Assembly: GCF_036785885.1 (NCBI RefSeq)
Contig: NC_092312.1
Span: 23,392,001-23,456,000, forward strand
Source of the DNA: Coffea arabica
Taxonomy: Eukaryota > Streptophyta > Magnoliopsida > Gentianales > Rubiaceae
Length of the DNA stretch: 64,000 nt
Direction: 5' to 3'
This document shows positions 58,406-64,000 of this stretch, in pieces. The stretch's first letter is position 1. Every line of letters begins with the position of its first letter. Made by a program: the position numbers and the translations under genes. The notes under the pieces were generated by a model that saw only the letters and a program-made list of their open reading frames with translations, was not told where the DNA came from and ran no database searches.

Positions 58406-60085
58406 ACAGTGTACCATATTTTTTCCTACCGTGTTTACACAATAACTTATCATATTGCTATAGTATTTTTTGGTGCTATAGTGAGTTTTTTAAGCAGCAT
58501 ACATATCTATAAATATATTTCGATTTTATACTCTCCTAATTTATAAGAGCTAACAAATAAAAGTGAACTTCCCAACAAAATTTTCTCTTAGAGATTTTTT
58601 GGCCCACACATATATGTGATGAATGAAATTTTGATTTTTCATTTTGTAACAATCAAATTTTATGAAATAATGGAGATTTCTTATAAAAAATCAAACGATT
58701 TAACATTTATGTATAATCCTAGTGAGGTTTTTATTATTATATGACAGATGTAGTACTACAAGTAATGGAGCACTATATGACCCCTTTCTATTTTTGAGCA
58801 TTAATGATGAGATTTTTGCAGTTATTTTTATGTAAGAAGAATTAGTCTTCCTATAATCATTTGTTAAAGCTGCTTTATGCAGCACAAGCATATGAAAAAC
58901 ATGGAATGTAAAAAAAAAAAGGAATGTATTTAGAAAAGAAAAAAATAGTAAATAATTAAAAGAATAGTGGGACGAACGCAATTTATTGTTATCGTATGAA
59001 AAAAAAGTTACCAATTAACTTATTAATTGTTAAGGGCTTTAATATCTTATTACTGTTTGAGGTGTGGATTAAGAATGGTTGGGGAGGGAGGCAAATTTAT
59101 CCACTTCAAAACAAAAAAACTTTTAGAAAATGATTAGCTTTTTTTTTTCTCTTTGAGGAAATTTGTTAAACTACAAGATATATTTATTGAATCTCATCAA
59201 AGTTTAGGAAATTTTTTTCTCTTTTAGGGTATTATTATCTTTATAGTAATAAATTATGTTTATTTGTTAAATTGGTGTTAATTTTGTCTATTTTTAAATT
59301 TACCCTTATCTTTATTGTTCATTTCCTTTATATATACAATATATAAAGGGAGAGCGTCACTAGTCACTATGTAGTATAACACAATGTCATTTGATCAAAA
59401 AAAAAAAACACATTATCATTCTTTAAAATTCCTAATATACTCTTAAGTATAAGGGCAAATTTGTCTCAATTGTCGATAATTATTTGAATTAAAAGGTAGT
59501 TATTTATTTAATTATCAACTAACTATAACTTATTCATGCTAATTTCCAACTCCCACATATTCTTCTCTACTTCGAGAATCCTCGATTCATATATGATTAT
59601 CTACATTATAATTCAATTTGACCCATAAAATCCATAAAAAAAACTTTTTAAAGAGTTAATTGTTAATTACACGCATGTTAGAGTGAGCACTAGTATTGAT
59701 AACAATGAACACTAAAAATATCACAATGAAAAATTCCCATCGTTACCACTTACTAGCAATAAACTTTTCTAAAACCCCATACGCGGAGAAAGACTCCGAT
59801 GATATTCCACAACTACCCAACTACTTCTTTTTTATTCACCTTTGCATCCCCTTCTTATCCCAATTTCATTATCACGCCCTCTCCCCGCCGGCCCGTTTCC
59901 CTCATCTTCCCCGCAGCCCCACCGACCCAACACAAACACACACAAACTCCGTCAAAAGGCCTCAGCTCTCGCTCTTCATCTACTGTTCTTCGTCTCCAGA
60001 AGGCCTAAACCCTGTTCCTCTCAAATTGAACTGTTCTTAATCAGCCCCCGCATATTCACCCAAATTTACATCTTGATCCGCCAAA
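58406..60085. other. Spacer and leader of the metacaspase gene
   Basis: AT-rich to about 59800, then a C-rich stretch (59870-60060) likely to be the 5' UTR, with TAAACCCTG near 60006. Several short ORFs in the leader lie in other frames and end before the main ATG. No other gene recognised. Confidence 0.45.
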
Positions 60086-63000
60086 ATGATGATGCTAGTC
60101 AACTGCTCGAATTGTCGAACCCCATTACAGATGCCGCCGGGAGCTCAATCCATCCGCTGTGCAATTTGCCACGCAATCACCCAAATCGGTGATCCACGAG
60201 CCGTCCCTCCGCCTCCACATGGATCGTCCGCCCACTCTGTAGCCCCTCACAACCACGTTCCACCACCTGCCCCGTCCCCTTACAATCAGGCGCCACCCGG
60301 CCCACCCCCCAACGCCCACGGCCGCAAAAAAGCCGTGATCGTCGGTATATCCTATCGGTACTCCCGACACGAGCTTAAAGGATGCATTAATGATGCCAAG
60401 TGCATGCGTTACATGTTGGTTAATAAATTTCACTTTCCTGAATCCTCCATCATCATGCTCACTGGTAAATCTATGTGATCTCCATTTAGTTATATACACC
60501 TCTAGTATGTGTTTCTGTGCTTGTCTGATAAATACGTTATATGTTACATCTTTAGCTTTTTGAGAGTCTGGTTTCTGGTAAATTTGCTGAAGTGCTTTTC
60601 TTTATTTTCCTTTTTGTCGGTAAGGTGTAACTTTCCCCCCTTAAAGTTCGAATATTCGTTGTGGGAAAAAGATAGCAGTAGAAGTCAAATTTTGTTCAGA
60701 GAAAGTTTTTTTTTTTTTTTGGGGGTTGGTAATGACTGAAGTTTCTGTAGTTTATGATGAAACCTCAAAATTGTTACTGATTTTAGTGGGATTTTTGAAT
60801 TATGACTGAAAGGAAAGGGAAAAATTTTACATTTTCCCCCTTTCTTTAGGAGAACAAAGTAAGAATGATGATTGATCAACTTTTATTTTCCTTTCGTCAT
60901 TTTGGGAGGGGAATTAGGTGAACGGGGAGGAGGAGGCTTGACAGTCAATCTCGGCACCATGTGGTGCCTGGTTGATAGATCAATCTACTGATCTGGGTTT
61001 AAGGGACAACTGGTCCACTGTTTGGACATGCTTAAGATGGTTTGCTTGGTTGCAGTCTGATTAAATGAATCGAAATTGATGTAGTTAATGCACTATTTTT
61101 GTCACATAAAAAGCTAGAAACTGTTTGGTTTCTCTGGAAGTTGTTAGAAAGCCTAAAATTTGATTGACTCAGTACTAGAGTTGTCTCTGTTTTCAAAATG
61201 CACGAGATGGTAGAGGATTGATTTTAAAAGACTAAGTGGATTACGGCTTGCATGGTGAAATAGTAGGAGGGGGGAAAAATTGTTTGCTTCCACTTCATGT
61301 TATGTTTGTTAAGCTGGACTAATGTTAGCTTAAATTAAATTGTTGACGTGTTTAATTACTGACCTTCCAAGAAACTTTAAAAGAAAGAAATGTGGTGGGA
61401 TCAGAGACTTCAAATAAGTCTAAACTCTGAAGTATGCATCTACATAAACAGGTAGGTTTAGGGCTTTTAATACCATTGCTAGATAGGGTAGCATCGAGAA
61501 CTCAAGATGTAACTTATAGTAGTCTTTGGCATATCATAAATTCTCAGACAACTAAGTAATCAATTTTGATTTTCTTTATGTGTTTTGCCTACAATTGAGG
61601 GGGCTACTAGAAAAATTTTTTGTGTCTGCATTATTGAATTATAGGCCATAAGGGAAATATTGAAACCTAAGTGTTTTAATCAGCTATGCGTATTAAATCT
61701 GTAATTATGTATGTTGAGCTACCTTCTAAATCTTGATCTCTTTTAATATTGTTTTTTAACTTGTAAGATTTCCTTCTGACTGAATTCTATGTGCAGAAGA
61801 AGAAACCGATCCCTATAAAATTCCTACTAAAGCCAACATGCGGATGGCTTTTTATTGGCTTGTACAAGGATGTCAACCTGGAGATTCCTTGGTCTTTCAC
61901 TATTCTGGTCATGGCTCACGACAAAGGAACTATAATGGTGATGAAGTTGATGGATATGATGAAACATTGTGTCCGCTGGACTTTGAGACACAGGGTATGA
62001 TTGTGGATGATGAAATCAATGCAACGATTGTGAGACCTCTTCCTCAGGGTGTTAGGCTTCACGCGATAATCGATGCTTGTCACAGTGGAACTGTCCTAGA
62101 CTTGCCGTTTCTTTGCAGAATGAACAGGTCAGTTAGTTCACTATTGTAATAATAGTGGAATTGTCCTTGACTTGCTGTTCCTGTAGTGATAATGGTTGAG
62201 AGTTTTTCCCCAAACCTGTAGAAATTTGAAGTTTTGCTATGTAATGGATGATCTTCATTACTCTCTACTTATTTTCGTTTGTAGTTTCTGGTATTATCTA
62301 TTGAATTCTATCATTAATTGAAAAAAAAAGCTATTTGAGCTTTAGAATGTATCACTTGGAAGAGGAGAGAGATAAATAATGTTTCCATGAGTAGGTTCCA
62401 ATCCTTAAATTTGATTGAAACATACTTGATGGTTTTCTGAAGTCATAAATTCTTCAAAAAAAAAAAGGAAAAAGAAGTTATAAATTGATGTTTGTCCCTT
62501 AAAAAGTGCAACATGTATGTGTTAGTTGGATACACATTGGATTTGCATGTAAAATCTTGAGATCTAGAAATCTGCGGTAATGGCCCGGACAATAGAATCC
62601 AGTGATGCAAGTTTACTCATTTCTGTCTGGAAATGAAGCCCTTCACTTTCTCATTAATTGCTATGCTATTTGCTTTCTGCCACTTACATGTCATATTTCT
62701 TTGGGAACAGGAGTGGGCAGTATGGGTGGGAGGACCATCGTCCTAGATCAGGTGTTTATAAAGGATCAAATGGTGGTGAAGTCATTTCCTTTAGCGGTTG
62801 TGATGATGATCAAACTTCAGCTGACACATCAGTAAGTTAATATTCTGGTCAACTATGATGAGTTCAGGGAGAAGTTCTTTTTTTTTTTTTTTTTGGGTAG
62901 CCATTTTTATTTTGGAATTACTCAGATGCGTATAATTCAGAGATATTTCCTGTGATTAGGCTCTCTCAAAGATCACGTCAACTGGTGCCATGACATATTG

Positions 63001-63925
63001 TTTCATTCAAGCTATTGAGCGGGGACATGCGGCAACTTATGGAAGTATGTTAAATGCGATGCGAACAGCCATTAGAGAGGCTGGAAGTTCAGGAAATGGT
63101 CTTGGTGGTGGTGGTGTCACATCTGTCCTCTCAATGCTTCTAACAGGCGGTAGCCTCAGTGGTGGATTCCAACAGGTACATTTTTCTGGTTTTCTAGCCT
63201 ACTGATTGAGAGTCTGCTTGTATCTGAGAATCTCCCTATTAATCATACGTGATTAGGCACATAAATGTAGAACAGCCAAGACTGGATTGTTAAGGCTTAT
63301 CTCTAATTCACACAAATGGTAGACATTTCTGCTGTGCCGATTGTTCACGATTGCATTGCAATTGCAAATTCACAATAGCGGTCACCTGTAGCATTAGATA
63401 GAACTAATGGATTATTTATCCAAAGATCTGGTTTCTGTGCCCAAGATGTAGTAGTCTAACAAGTATCATATTTATTGGTTGATCTGCATGCAAATACTAT
63501 TCGGTCTAATGTCACGTTGAACAGCTTGTAAAAGGAGATTGGGGTTTTTGATAGAGTACTGTGTAAATGTCTTGAATATTGACAAGGGGGTAGCGTAGGT
63601 GTGTTTTTGTTTCTAGTTTTTACATTTTATTGGTAAAATGTGCTGTTGTTGGTTTAGCGTAATGGACAGAAAAATGGTGACTAGGCATTTATGAAGCTAA
63701 TGTATTAAATAGGAACTGCAGAAAATCAAAGGCTGTAGATGTAATTGACTGAAAATGCAGATGGACAATTCTGAAATTTGGCGCCTGTTTGGCTAATGCG
63801 TTTTCATCCTTGCTCAGCTCTAAATCCTTTGCCTTCAATCTTTTTCATGTTGTTTCTGCTGACAGGAGCCGCAATTAACTGCCTGCCGGATGTTTGATGT
63901 GTACTCAACACCATTTTACTTGTGA
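60086..63925 (+). CDS. MC1: Type I metacaspase with LSD1 zinc finger (AtMC1-like)
   Basis: Ca2+-dependent, Arg/Lys-specific cysteine protease acting in the cytosol; Arabidopsis MC1 promotes hypersensitive cell death and clears aggregates. Five exons (60086-60464, 61797-62127, 62711-62831, 62960-63175, 63866-63925) join in frame to 368 residues, essentially the AtMC1 length. Residues 7-31 form the LSD1-type zinc finger (CSNCRTPLQMPPGA, IRCAICHAIT), followed by a Pro-rich linker (38-78). The catalytic dyad is His165 in HYSGHGS and Cys221 in DACHSGT. DDEINATIVRPLP, GCDDDQTSADTSALSKITS and the end EPQLTACRMFDVYSTPFYL are conserved. The start gives MMMLVNCS; three consecutive ATGs could all serve. 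The N-terminus lacks the longer Pro-rich head of AtMC1. Intron 1 is 1.3 kb. No break seen. Confidence 0.97.
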
Positions 63926-64000
63926 CCTTTTTAAAGTGGAGATTGCCCCGGAGGTCTCTTCAGGTTGTTATATATAGACACAAATGTTTGCTTGGAATAT

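Overview
This window is nuclear DNA of a flowering plant, most likely a eudicot. The evidence is short exons split by AT-rich GT-AG introns, plant-only gene families (ROP GTPase, CYP714, an LSD1-finger metacaspase) and dense small transposable elements. I could not fix the genus; an asterid is only a guess.

Layout. From 0.8 to 1.2 kb lies a decayed oxidosqualene cyclase (OSC) exon on the minus strand. From 1.5 to 5.3 kb is a seven-exon ROP/RAC GTPase (minus). From 5.3 to 8.8 kb is repeat-rich spacer. From 8.8 to 10.0 kb is a three-exon COX23-like twin-CX9C protein (plus), tail to tail with a five-exon CYP714-family P450 (10.5-14.5 kb, minus) that carries a SINE with an 18-bp target duplication in its first intron. 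From 14.75 to 17.94 kb is a Helitron-like element holding other repeats. From 19.2 to 20.3 kb is the C-terminal half of a hAT transposase. From 24.7 to 28.1 kb is the regulatory beta subunit of protein kinase CK2 (plus). From 29.2 to 30.9 kb one foldback MITE is nested in an older relative. From 31 to 38.4 kb is repeat-rich spacer. From 38.85 to 42.7 kb is a MORN-repeat membrane protein with a minimal AUGUAA upstream ORF touching its start codon. From 43.6 to 44.6 kb is another long-TIR MITE, and at 45.5 kb a LINE RNase H relic. From 46.3 to 47.8 kb is ribosomal protein eL43/RPL37A (minus), whose first coding exon is only the ATG. From 52.4 to 55.2 kb is a solo-LTR-like fossil. From 55.7 to 58.4 kb lie a MITE, an ATGT microsatellite and a pararetrovirus-like fossil. 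From 60.1 to 63.9 kb is a type I metacaspase (plus).

The intact genes are mostly unrelated housekeeping or signalling genes: Rho-type signalling, mitochondrial copper/COX assembly, CK2 signalling, translation and cell-death control. The one possible functional link is the OSC relic near a CYP714 P450, because both families are known from triterpenoid pathways. It may be the remnant of a specialised-metabolism locus, but the OSC piece is dead. I saw no CRISPR array, operon or other prokaryotic system, and no new multi-gene system. The most unusual signals are the AUGUAA at the MORN gene, the nested MITE pair and the fresh SINE insertion.
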